Below the pieces are notes generated by a model, which was given only the letters and a program-made list of their open reading frames with translations, was not told the origin of the DNA and did not search any database. Source: Aquilaria yunnanensis (Eukaryota; Streptophyta; Magnoliopsida; Malvales; Thymelaeaceae). From it: 64,000 nt of DNA. Below are positions 12,408 through 23,711 of the stretch, piece after piece. Each line of letters begins with the position of its first letter. Position 1 is the stretch's first letter. The translations under genes were made by a program, and so were the position numbers. Location: assembly GCA_039654915.1 (NCBI GenBank), contig CM077593.1, positions 80,580,501 through 80,644,500 of the forward strand, read 5' to 3'.

Positions 12408-15127
12408 CTATGGAGATATGACAATGCTTGCTCCTAATGGCTTAGGAACAGCACGAAGAGGTACAGCTTTCTTCAAGGTAGTCCCCCATTGCTCTTCCAT
12501 GTTCAGAAGCTGGTCTTCGGGGAGTTCCCAATTGAAGGAATGAAGAAGAGAAGCTAGCATCAATTGCACCATCCGAGCTGCAAGAGGCAAACCAGGACAT
12601 ATTCTTCTCCCTGCTCCAAATGGTATGAGCCCGAAATCCCGTCCCTTGTAATCCATAGAAGAATCCTGCACGAACCTCTCTGGGCGAAATGCTGTTGGTT
12701 CATCCCAATAACTAGGGTGTCGGCCTATTGCCCATGCATTGATGAGGACCTGTGCTCCTTTGGGGATAGTGTAGCCGGAGATCTCTACGTCATTGGTTGC
12801 CTTGTAGGGCAAGAGAAGGGGAACTGGAGGGTGGAGGCGAAGTGTTTCCTTGAAGATAGCATGAATATACGGGAGGTTTTCGAGGTGGGATTCTTTCACC
12901 TTTTGTTCCTGGCCGATTACTTGAGTAAGTTCTTGCTTTGCCTTGTGCATCAAGTGAGGATTTTTAAGGAGTTCTGCCATCGCCCATTCTGTTGTTATTG
13001 CAGATGTATCGCTTCCGGCAATAAAGAGGTCCTACAAAGGCAAGACAAAGTAACGACTTAAGACAAAATGAAAATATGCATTACAGTATTTACCAACTCT
13101 TAAGGATGGCAGGCAGTATATAGGGATGTTGATTAGGCGGGTTAGATCATGTGCTTCAGATCATTCAAATTTGGGTTTAATTGAGTTATTATGAATTCAG
13201 GTTTAGGTTGGGTTATTTGTATTCAGGTTGAGTAGATTACAGGTTTGGGTTGGGTTGTGTTTGATTTATTTGGATTCGGATTCAATATATATTGTGTCAA
13301 TTTTAATTTCAGGTAACTTTAGCTAAGGTTTTGGGTTAGATTAAGGTTGATACATCATGTTTATTTGGATTAAAGTCAGGCTTTGTCAGATTTAGATATT
13401 GGGCTGTTTCAGTACGAGTCATTTCAGGCTCAAGCTAATTTAGGTTTGTCAGTTTAGGTTTAAATCAAGTTTGGGTTGTTAACTTTTTTTCTCAAATATG
13501 ATTAGACTTGGGTTTATGTGAGTTAGGTCAGGTTATTGGCTCGATTCAATTTTCTCATCTTTAATAGAATAACCTAGTAGAAAAAGACAAGAAGGAAACA
13601 GTGAATGCCATGGTCTGTAGTGTTTGTAAGACATTGCAAGGCGTTGATGTAACGGTAGGATCAACGGGTCATGGGCCACATTGCTTGATTAAACAGCTCA
13701 CAATGTCTCATTGCTATTAGTGACCATCGTGATACAAAACCCATAAAAAAAACACATGTTATCGTCATCGTTCAATCATGGCATGTGATGATAATGTCCT
13801 AATTAAAATTCTTTCGGGATATGATCACATAAAGTTGCAATAATCCCATGGTTCAATTTGAAAGAAATATTATATGTCAATGCATTAAATCAAAATATGA
13901 TGCGATCAAGTAATTGCAGAGAAGTGTACTTTAAAGAACTAATGTTGAGCCACACTTTGAATTTCCAAGTGATCATGTTTGGGTGTGAGTGTTAACAGAA
14001 AAGACTGATTACATTTAATTAAAAGGATTTGATTATTTCTCTCGCTCGGTTAGTTTGGATAAAAAATAAATTGTTTATTTGGTTATCAGATTAGTTATTG
14101 GATCATATATTTAAAGTTAAATATAAGGAATATATTAAATAGTAATAAAGTTTTATTATTATTAATATTGACCTTACATATATAAAATTGTTACCTTCCT
14201 CCCATATTGTTTGCTCAATTTTAGTGTTTTTTTCCTTAAATTTGACCTAAATTTATTTATATCATCATTTGATAAATTTTTTTAAAAATTATATTTACAA
14301 ATTATAGGAGTCATAGTTTTTAAATATATTTTTTAAAAGTTTTTTTATCAAATAATAATATAAATACATTAAAGTCAAAGTTAAGTTAAAAAAATGAAAT
14401 AGAGCAAACAATATGGGATTGATGAAGTGTTTTCTACAAATTTTATACTATATATTATTAACCCTTCTTTAGTTTAGGGTATAAGATGTAAAATTATACA
14501 TTTTTATTTTATTTTTTCATTTACTATATATTTAGATCTTAGAAAAGAAATTAAATAAACTAAAATGTAATTTAAACCGGTTTTGATATAAAATTTAGAC
14601 AATTTGAGTATATTTTACTAAAAATCAGAACCAATTAAATCAAACCAACCAAATGACTCACTCTTACCCTGAATTATTATATTCTGGTGCACCTGGATGG
14701 TTAACCTAATTCTTTTTCCAAATGCTTTTTAAGTCAGATGCGTTTGTCAGAGCTAATCACTACCAAATCATCAATTATTTGGTACTTGATGTGACAAATA
14801 ACGTAAACCTGATTAAAAATTCATTATTCACTTACTACAAGAAGACAGCCTCTCCTGTGTGTGTCTGTTAAGACTCCATCATTCAATTGTTTTCCTCTCC
14901 CAACTTAGGTTTCAATTTATTATATATTTTTATTATTCAAAAGCATCTACATATGTATATAAAGTTAAGAAAGTATATAGATATTTAAGAGGGAAAATGA
15001 TGCCTATTCTTTTTTATTCAAAAGACCTATAAACTAGCGTATGTGGTATTTAAGAGTTTGAGAGGATACATAGATATTTAAGAGAGAAGATGCTTATTTT
15101 TTTGAGATCCGAAAAGCCTCTGAGTGA

Positions 15128-15173
<46 letters not shown>

Positions 15174-17362
15174 TTTAAAAGGAGAATAATAGAAGTGAGG
15201 TTCGAAAGTTCCCCTCACACCTGAACCACTTGGCCGAGGCATTCAAGATAATTTATTACCTTTTTATTCTATGTTAGATTAAAGTTACATAATATAATAA
15301 GATAATTTGTATTTATCATTTGCTTTTGGATAAAAAATATTAAAAGGTTTGGCAGTTTTAGAGATGAAAGCAAAGAGTAAAATCAACCACTCCTTTGACG
15401 CTAAAGAATGGATAATTTTTTTTTCCGTACGGCTAATCATTTACTAGTAGGTAAGAGAGGTGATCAATTTAATGGACTGAATTATCTTCACTCTACCAGT
15501 TTAAAAAATATAGGTGTATAGATAATTATCAGATGCACAAAAAAGAATAATTATCAGCATAAAATATGAGATATTAACATTTCATAAAATTTGACCCATC
15601 AAATTAAAATTAATAAGCTATGTTTTTTTTACTCACAATTACAATATTTTCAACTTATTGTCTAATGGCAATTAGAGTCCCTCTCTTTGGGAGAACCAAT
15701 AACATAATTATCCAATAAAATAAGGGATTAAATAAGTACTTAATATTGTTATAAAGCCGGGAAGTTTGATTTTAAATAATTAATGATATTAATTAAAATT
15801 GCAAAATTTGTAAGTTAATTAACATAAATTATTTAGAAAAAAAATATAGCTCCTCCATCCCATATTTTCTGTAACATTTACTATTTTTGGTTATTTCATA
15901 TCTTTCCATCATTTTAATATTTATTAAACACTTTATCATATTACCCTATAAACTCTCGTTTCAATATCTAATTTTTTTATTTTTATTATGTGTAAAAGTA
16001 AATGTACAAAAGTGAAAAGAACAAATTGTTTCCTTTTTCTTAATTTCTACATCAAACTTAATGTTCCCAACAATATGAAGCAAAAGGAGTATATATTTTC
16101 GTACAGGAAATTTCTTTAACCTAGACAATTGAGATCAGGTAATTAAGGTGAGAGAGCTTGGATTAAATTTCCTCGGGTCAAGTTAAATTAGCTAATAGAA
16201 CTCTTTTAATTTTAATTTGAAAAAGGTAAAGTCATATATTAAAATAGCAATATATACATCTTGAGTGTTATACTAATAATTTGTTATATACTCCATATTT
16301 TTAAAATTTCTTGTAGGACTCACTTAAATTTATAAACTTTTCAATAAATTTTTCACTCATAAATTTTGAAGTTCAGTTTTGTAGAACATTTATTAATGTA
16401 ATAATACTAATATGTAAAATATTTCTCGCAAACATTTACTACAATAAAATATATAAAAAAACTCAAGAAGAAAGAAATTGTTAATTTACCAGGATCATAG
16501 GCTTGATATTTTGTGGCGTGAAATCAGAGCCGTCAACGCAATGGTCAAGAAGAACATCCAAGAAGTCAACTTTTCTGACACCCTCAGCAATCTCGTAGAC
16601 TCTCGTCTGAATCATCTCGTCAAAGATCTCATGCAACCTGGTGTACGACGGCTTTATGTGTCTTCTTATTCCCTGGAAATCAAACCTCTTTAACGCCGGA
16701 AAATAATCTGACAGGTTCAGCCTGCCGGAATCCTCCATGATCCGCCATACCAGGTCCTTGAACTCCCCTGCCTTTGCAAACTGGGGATCTACCATGTCCA
16801 CTGAGAAGATGGTCGTCGATATCAAATTCAACGCCGTGGCGAACGCCAATTCTCCAATATTTATCGCGGTACCGGAAGTGCTTTGTTTTGCGATGTGGTC
16901 TATCAGTTGCTGGACTTTCCGGTGACGGACCTCCTCAGAGGAGCTGAGCCCATGTGAGGTGAAGAGCTTAGTCGTGCAAACTCTACGGCGGCTGCGCCAC
17001 TTGCTGTCCCCGACAGCCCACGCCAGGGTCCACTCTGGGTCCGGTTGTACCGCCACCGCTTCCGGGAGGTGGCGTTCCGAGAATGATTGATCTTGGAACT
17101 GGAGGATCTCTTTGGCAGTTTCTGGGGTGGAGGCGACAACGGTGATGATGGAGCCGAGGCGAAGAGTCATAAGGGGGCCGTGGAGTTTGGCCAGCTCGAA
17201 AAGAGAGTGGTTAGGGTGGGGACCTAGGCGGTGGAGGGAGCCGATGATAGGGAAGCTGGTGGGGCCTGGAGGAAGACGCCGCATGTAGGCGGAGTGAGAG
17301 CGATATCGGAGAAGGAAGAGGACGGCGAGGGAGAAGAAGAAGATTGAGAGGTAGAGCTCCAT
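12408..17362 (-). CDS. Cytochrome P450, CYP76-like (CYP71 clan)
   Basis: Two exons, 17362-16490 and 13031-12408, joined in phase 0 across a 3,458-bp intron, give a complete 498-residue P450. In order: N-terminal membrane anchor (ELYLSIFFFSLAVLFLLRY), proline hinge LPPGP, FPIIGSLHRLG, C-helix WRSRRR, I-helix AGSDTS (296-301), KETLR (352-356), PERF (408-411) and the haem loop PFGAGRRICPG with Cys436. The single phase-0 intron just before DLFIAGSDTS is the standard A-type position. The GRDFGLIPFGAGRRICPGLPLA region and ILHSFNWEL-like tail are typical of CYP76. Family members are ER monooxygenases acting with P450 reductase on monoterpenols, other terpenes or alkaloid precursors (CYP80 is close); the substrate cannot be read from the sequence. 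All key residues are present, so it is probably functional. Confidence 0.93.
15130..15170. repeat. (TA)n microsatellite, about 20 units
   Basis: Uninterrupted TA dinucleotides. They abut the 3' side of the minus-strand SINE fragment and may be its terminal simple repeat. Confidence 0.95.
15171..15245 (-). mobile_element. tRNA-derived SINE fragment
   Basis: On the minus strand GGCCAAGTGGTTC (15234-15223) resembles an RNA polymerase III A box, and CTTTCGAACCTC (15208-15197) resembles a B box. Their spacing is tRNA-like, and an AT-rich tail leading into (TA)n follows. Plant SINEs share this layout. No tRNA cloverleaf can be formed, so this is not a tRNA gene. Confidence 0.55.
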
Positions 17363-17860
17363 ATTGTGTCGGTTGTCTTGTCAACTCGAGTATGTACAAG
17401 CGAAGAAATGCGTTATATCCAGCCAAGCCATTATCTCCTTGTTCTAGAAGAATTAAAAAGTTGTGTTCTTTGTTTTCAAAACAACTTTTTTTTTCATTTA
17501 TTAAAATGATTTTTCCAGAAACTTTTTTAAAAAATAAGGTTCTCACACATTTAAAAATTAGACATGCATTAAACTTTTATCAAGGAAACCTTAAGAAAGA
17601 ACAATAGAAAAGTAACCGGTTAAAAATTGTATAATAAGTAATATTTTACTCTTTGCTTTGGAAAAGTGGTGAAGGGGCACAAAGGAAAAAGGGTGGCCAC
17701 GCTTTTGTCTTACCCACTTTCCTATATAATATCTTTAATACTAATTTGGGTAATTTCTGAATCCCCAAAAAACAGATGTTTTTTCTTTCTTATATTCTTA
17801 TATTGTAAAATATCCTTTACAATATCTAAACTTGTAAAAAGTTTTTATTTGTTGTGTGTG

Positions 17861-17895
<35 letters not shown>

Positions 17896-19167
17896 CAATA
17901 TCAGAATATAGGGTACAAGTTTCGTCAAACTTTTTGCATATAATTAATCTGATAGAAAATTAATTTAATTCATTTGAGAAGAATTTTGATACGTATCATA
18001 TCATATTAACAATCGTTAGTAGGTAAATTTCCTAATCTGTAAGAATCGGACCATACTCTAATACTCACGAGTCACGATTCGGTTGCTTGGTAGCGAAAAA
18101 GCAAAAGGCCGTCCAACTCAGCCGGTCTCAGTCTTGGCGCAGCATCCACTTCAGGAATAGTCACTTTTAACCTCCAATATTTTTAGTAGGGTATTTTACA
18201 GCAACTTTTTGAACTTAAATAGAAACGGCTGACCATAGAGAAAATTACAAAAACTCCCCTGTAGTTTAATTTAATCTATATTTTACCCCTCTATTTTTAA
18301 AACCTTACACTTTACCGCCTATTTACTTTACAGTATCTGACAATAGCTTCTAAAATCTTAATTTAAATTATCTGATAATAATATTCCAGTAATTTCAAGA
18401 TTTTTTATATTTTTTCACAGCTAACCGACTTTTAAAAAATATTAATACGTATTTACAAAGAGAAAAAAAAATATTTACAGAAAGAAAAAAAGGATAAGTT
18501 AAAATATCTATTAATTATAAAAAATAATAGAGAGATTAAAATTTCTAAAAAATGACTATATAGTTTAAATATAATTTCAAAAGTTATTATTAGACAATGT
18601 AAAAAATATAAGGGTAAAGTGTAGGTTTTTAAAAATAAAAGTGGCAAAAATGTATGCTAGTGCATACCTCAATAGGGTAATTCTAACTTTTCCTTATTTA
18701 TATTACTCGCGTGTAGAAATAATAGATAGGATCAAGGATTTGTCTTATACAAAAGTGTCTGATGGTACATGTGCATGTGACGAAAAAACAAGACTAGAGA
18801 TAACATACAACCAACCTAAGTTATACCTCCACGCTGTGAATTTATTTATGATTTCTACCACTACATCTTCTCTTCGTTAAATCACTAGCTAGTCACTTGA
18901 AACGCTCCTGTTGCGCCTCGCTATTCACCATTCATGACCAACGAATTCAAAGCTCGTAGTCCTACTCATGAAATCATCTTGCCCCCTGCTGCCTCGCCTG
19001 CTCATCATCTTAAGTTGCTGTGCAGTTGATCCACCTATGGGTTGAAAAAAGCTTCGGTCATTGTTGGCGGTTGAAAGAACTTTTTATTATTCTTAATTGA
19101 TTTTGTGATTACATATTAGCAAGTTCGGACACATAGCCCACTGAAGGTGTCCATCTCATTAAAGTGC
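17363..19167. other. Upstream region of the P450 gene
   Basis: AT-rich DNA left of the MULE insertion, with a (TA)n tract at about 17862-17893. The P450 promoter must lie in its first few hundred bases; no convincing TATA box is picked out. No gene is seen in the rest. Confidence 0.5.
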
Positions 19168-19176
19168 CTTGAAAAT
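19168..19176 (+). other. Left 9-bp target-site duplication of the MULE
   Basis: CTTGAAAAT immediately precedes the GGGAGATT terminus. The matching CTTGAAAAG follows the other terminus at 35333-35341 (8 of 9; shifting by one gives CCTTGAAAA, 9 of 9). Nine bp is the usual Mutator duplication length. Confidence 0.8.
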
Positions 19177-19455
19177 GGGAGATTTTGCACTTGCCGCAAC
19201 AGCTATTGAAGAAAACGAAAAAAAATAAAATAGTAATGTGTAAAAGTTTTTTACCGGTTACATGGTTATTTTGGTTATAAATGTAAATAAGTTTAGTTTA
19301 TAACGGGAATAAAGTGTAAAAAGATAAAATAATGTATAATATTATATTTAAAAAAATTAGTAAATATAATTGTTAACATATTAGTAGTAAATAATTTAGA
19401 TAGAAGTAAGAAAAATTGTATTAAATAATGGTAAATAGTTTGAGAGAAAGAGAGT
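19177..19455 (+). repeat. Left terminal inverted repeat of the MULE
   Basis: Starts GGGAGATTTTGCACTTGCCGC and stays alignable with the reverse complement of 35053-35332 as far as GTTTGAGAGAAAG; identity is about 85% by eye. Beyond that point the two sides diverge. Confidence 0.85.
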
Positions 19456-19724
19456 TGTATAACAACAACATCTGTTGTTGACGTTAAAAAGCGTAGAGGG
19501 AAGGGGCAAGGAAAAGGGAAAGGGAAAAGGAAAGGGAAAATTAAAGGCACTAAGAAAAAAAGTTGATTACCAGCGTGTTCAGTTAGAGTTAATCCAACCC
19601 TGTTAACGTGTTTTCTCTAAAGCCCATAAATCTATTCCATTTTTACCCTCATTTGTCTTTTTTTTTCCCCAAATTTCCAAAACACAGCAGTACTCATTTG
19701 TGCTCTTGACCCGATCTTTGCTCG

Positions 19725-19975
19725 TCGAGGAGTTTGCTTCGATCTTTCCTGGTTCTTGCTTTGATTTTGCTCCGATCATCACTGACGTACTTTGATTTTG
19801 CTCCGATCGTTGCCAATGTGCTTCGATTTTCCTTCGATTGTCACGGACTTGCTCCGATCATCGCCGATGTGCTTCGATTTTGCTTAGATCGTCGCTGACT
19901 TGCTTCAATTTTGCTCCGATCGTCGCCAATTTGCTTTAATTTTGCTCTGATCGTCACCGACTTGCTTCAATCACA
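19725..19975 (+). repeat. Minisatellite, 31-33-bp unit, about 8 copies
   Basis: The unit is approximately TGCTTCGATTTTGCTCCGAT followed by CGTCGCCGACT, repeated imperfectly. Two or three stray units recur at about 20215-20320. It is GC-richer than the surrounding DNA and lies just inside the left inverted repeat of the MULE. Confidence 0.85.
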
Positions 19976-20739
19976 ACCCAATTAACTCCTCACAAGATTT
20001 CACAAGCGGAGCAGGCTGGACGTAGAGTGGGGTAGGGCTAGCGTGGAGGCAGACTGCAGATTGCAAGGCCGAGAAGATTATGAGCAAGACCGATGGGTGA
20101 CGATGAGGAAGAACGGTGGGTGATGGCAAGGAAGAATGGTGGATAAGATTCTAGAGACCGTCGGTGAGGAAAAACGGGCGAACAAAATCTAGGAGACTCT
20201 TCTGTGATCTTGTTCCTTGGAGGAGCTTGCTCTGATCTTGACCGATCTTGCTTCAATTTAGATGTAATTTCGCTCCGATTATCTTTGGTTTCATTCGATT
20301 TTGCTCCGATCGTTTTCCCCAGGCTATCTCTAGCCGAAGAAGATGAAGTGGAAGAGGGATTTGATTTTGATTTAATTTTGACCAGTGGCATGACCGTTAA
20401 TATACTAAATTTTAGGGGTAGAAAAGATGTTGAATGCAAGTGGGTTTGCAATAACACGTTAATAGACTAGTGTAAAACCGAAATGAACTGGGCCTACGTG
20501 ATTAAGTACGTTAATGTTTAAGAAACATATTTTTGGAAACTGTCCATGTTTAGATGTTTATAATGAAAAACCAGCAATGAAATTTTAGTCGCATGTTGAA
20601 ATGTAACCAAGAAAACCGTTAAGAAATAGAGAAATGTGACTTCTAAAAACACAAAAAATGACAAAATAGCATTTCCAAAGTAAGCGACAAAATACCATTT
20701 CCAAAGTAAGGCGTTACTGGTAGAGTTTTAAGGGTCTTC

Positions 20740-20930
20740 CTTTTTATTTTTTCACTTTTTTAAAATCTTCATCGCATTTTTGGAATTTTTATCGCATTTC
20801 TAAACTCTTTGTTGTTTGTTATATTTGTTTTCGCTTTTTGAAATTATTATCACTTTTTTTAATTTTTAATCGCTTTTGTAAAATTCTTTTCATCTTTTCT
20901 AAAATTTAACCGCATTCCCAAAAAAATTAA
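20740..20930 (-). repeat. AT-rich YGATAA-type repeats, inverted orientation
   Basis: Repeated TTTTTATCGCATTTYT / TTATCACTTTTTT motifs, the reverse complement of the GTGATAAWAATT family found at 21840-23460, 30340-30860 and 34255-34740. Confidence 0.7.
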
Positions 20931-20934
20931 TTGC

Positions 20935-21370
20935 TATATTAGTGGTTGAATTTTAGGGAACTTAATGGGAACCACTTTTACATGATACACTTTCTGGGTA
21001 ATTGTGGTTAAATTTGTGGAGCCACTTTATGAACCACTTAACTCATAATTGATATCGGTCGTATGTATTTAAAAGTCCTTTATGAACCACATTTCTCATA
21101 AAATTAACCGATAAATTAGTTTTTTTTGTGTATATCCATTTATTTGGTGTAAAATCATTTTAGTATTTTTTAAATTGTAATTAGGTACGCAATAAATAGG
21201 CAAAATGTTAAATTTCAATAAATTTGGTTATCAGATGTTTTAATTTTGGAGATCAGAAGTTGTATAACACTAAGGCATGAAAATGGGGTTAGGTGTTAGT
21301 TTTGAAAGATAAGGAACAACGTGTAAGTTACATTGACCATAGGGGAGATGTTGTCATTAACCCTTAAAGG
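20935..21370 (+). repeat. Solo copy of the satellite-end sequence, direct to 33930-34255
   Basis: GTGGTTGAATTT, CCACTTTATGAACCACTT, then TTATCAGATGTTTTAATTTTGGA, GTGTAAGTTACA and AGGGGAGATGTTGTCATTAA. The same order of motifs recurs, in the same orientation, at the end of the 319-bp array and its flank. Confidence 0.75.
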
Positions 21371-21839
21371 ATAGGACTCCGTTATTAAATTTCCTCTACC
21401 CCCTTTGAATTTTTACACCTGCCTACCTATAACTCTATTATTTAATGTTCCTTCATTCTTCTTTGCTCCCATCGCCCCCAAGTCCATCTTTCCCTTTCTT
21501 CACCTTTCATATTCGTACATTTCATCCGCAAACAATGTCCCACGGTGCTACTGGAGACTTTATCAAAGAATTACCATGTGATTTCAGGACATCCATGATC
21601 AAAAGGCTAATGCCTCAGAAGAAATTCTAACTCTCAACGACTATTTACTTAGACCCGAAGTCCCACGTTTCTCACCCCTTACAGCCGGTATATTTCAATT
21701 TTAACTGCTAAATTTGTTAGGGGATTTTATATGTAGGATGTTAGAGAAACAAAAACTATTTTAAAAAGCCGTCTGTTAATCGAATATTGTGAACAAACGG
21801 AGATAAGGATTTTATTGTAGAATTCTTGTGTATTAGGAT

Positions 21840-23460
21840 AGTGATTTTATTAAACATCAAACAAAATTAGAAATGTAGAATGACAAAATAAAGGCGACCG
21901 ATTATGTAAAAAGGTGGTAACAATTATGAATAAGTGATTATAAATTAACAAAGACGATAATAATTTAAAAGCAAAAATGATGTCAAAAGATGAGAAAAAT
22001 TAAAAAAAAATGCCATAAATATTAAAAAGCAAGAAACTATAGCAGGGGCTATAATATTATTTAAAAAAGTGAAGAAAATAAAAAAATACTACTTGAATTT
22101 TATTAAAGCGATTTAACATAAAAAAATGATAATAATTTTAAAAATAAAAAAATATAACAGCCGACAAAGATTTAATAAAGGTGCAAAAAAATTAAAAAAA
22201 AAAAAGAGAGCAAAATTTTAAAAATGTGATAAAATTAAAATTGAAAAAAAGCATTAATATTATTTAAAAAAGCAAAAGAAAAGTAGAACAGGCTTGAAGA
22301 AATTCAAAATAAAAATTTGAAATAAGCGATAATAATTATTAATAGGTGATTAAAAATTAAAAAAGTGATAAATATTTTTAAAAAGTGATTAAAAATAAGA
22401 AAAAAAAGTGATATAATTTGTAAAAAAAGTGATAATAATTATTAAAAGGTGATTAAAAGTAAAAAAGGTGATAATAATTCAAAAAAGTGATAAATATTTT
22501 TAAAAAGTGATTAAAAATAAAAAAAGTGATCTAATTTGTCAAAAAAGCAATAATAATTATTAAAAGGTGATGAAAAATTTAAAAAGGTGATAAATATTTT
22601 TAAAAAAGTGATTAAAAACCAAAAAAAGTGATATAATTTTTTTTAAAAAATAGATAATAATTATTAAAAGGTGATTTAAAATTAAAAAAGTTGATAATAA
22701 TTTAAAAAATTCATAAATATTTTAGAAAAGTGATTAAAACCCAAAAAAGTGATATAATTTGTTAAAAAAGTGGTCATAATTATTAAAAGGTAATTAAAAA
22801 TAAAAAAAGGTTATAATAATTCAAAAAAGTTATAAAATTTTTAAAAAGGTGATAAGAAAACAAAAAAATGTGATACATATGAAAAAAATGATAAAACACA
22901 AATTGTAAAAACCCATTAGTATTATTTAAAAAAGAAAAAGAAAAGTAGAAAAGGCTTGAAGAATTTTAAAAATGTGATAAAAATTATAAATAGTCGATAA
23001 GAATTAGTAATAGCTGATTAAAAATTAGAAAAATGATAATAATTCAAAAAAGCAATAAAGATTTTAAAAAGGTGATAAAAAAAATAAGGAAACGATAAAT
23101 ATGTAAAATAAGTGATAAAATAAAAAATTGCTAAGACGCATTGATATTATTTAAAAAATAAAAAGAAAAGTAGAAAATGGTAAAGAATTTTAGAAAGGCA
23201 ATAAAAATTGTAAATAGTCAATAATAATTACTACTAGGTGAATAAAAATTAAAAAAGGCTATCATGATTCAAAACAGCGATACAGATTTTAAAAATATGA
23301 TTAAAAAATGTGATAACTGTTAAAAAAGTTAAAAAATAAAAAATCAAGAAAAGGCTATAATACTATTTTAAAAAGCGCAAAAAAATTGAAAAGAAGACAA
23401 GTATGTTATAAAAGCGACTAAAATTTAACAAAAACAATAATAATTTTAAAGAGCAAAAAG
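21840..23460 (+). repeat. AT-rich tandem array, GTGATAATAATT / AAAAAGTGATTAAAA family
   Basis: Over 1.6 kb of short (about 15-35-bp) units built on AAAAAGTGATAATAATTATT and AAAAGGTGATTAAAAATAAA, nearly without C. Longer higher-order blocks appear too: AGTATTATTTAAAAAAGAAAAAGAAAAGTAGAAAAGGCTTGAAGAA-like segments recur near 22250, 22920 and 23150. It fills the space between the left part of the MULE and the mobile-domain gene. Confidence 0.85.
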
Positions 23461-23711
23461 ACTATGAAAAATGATTAATATTGTAAAAACGCGCTAAAAA
23501 TTCAAATAATGCGATATGTAATTCAATATAGTGATTGTATAATTTAAAAACAGACATTGTTAACAAAACGCTATTATTGTTAAAGAATATTATTGTCTGT
23601 GAAACTATTACCTTTTTTATGTTAGCTTTCAGGTTATATGCAGTTTTCATACTGTGACATGCAATTTGATATGTATAGAATAGGCTCAGTGTATACCATA
23701 AACATGGTAGC

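Larger units (their letters stand above)
13032..16489 (-). other. Large P450 intron with repeat insertions
   Basis: The 3.46-kb intron is AT-rich. It contains a G/T-rich degenerate stretch of GGGTTGGGTT / GGTTTAGGTT motifs (about 13125-13560). Two imperfect copies of an ATTCAAAAG...TATTTAAGAG segment lie at about 14930-15110, followed by a (TA)n tract and a SINE fragment. No coding potential is seen. Confidence 0.7.

Noticed and set aside
15171..15245. tRNA gene
   Set aside because: A/B-box-like motifs only; no acceptor stem or complete arms can be paired.
20038..20470. Opposed open frames of 139 and 88 aa
   Set aside because: Both arise from stray minisatellite units (CGATTTTGCTCCGAT) that lack stops; no protein family.
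21840..23460. CRISPR-like regularly spaced repeats
   Set aside because: Low-complexity AT-rich units of variable length without unique spacers, in a plant transposon.
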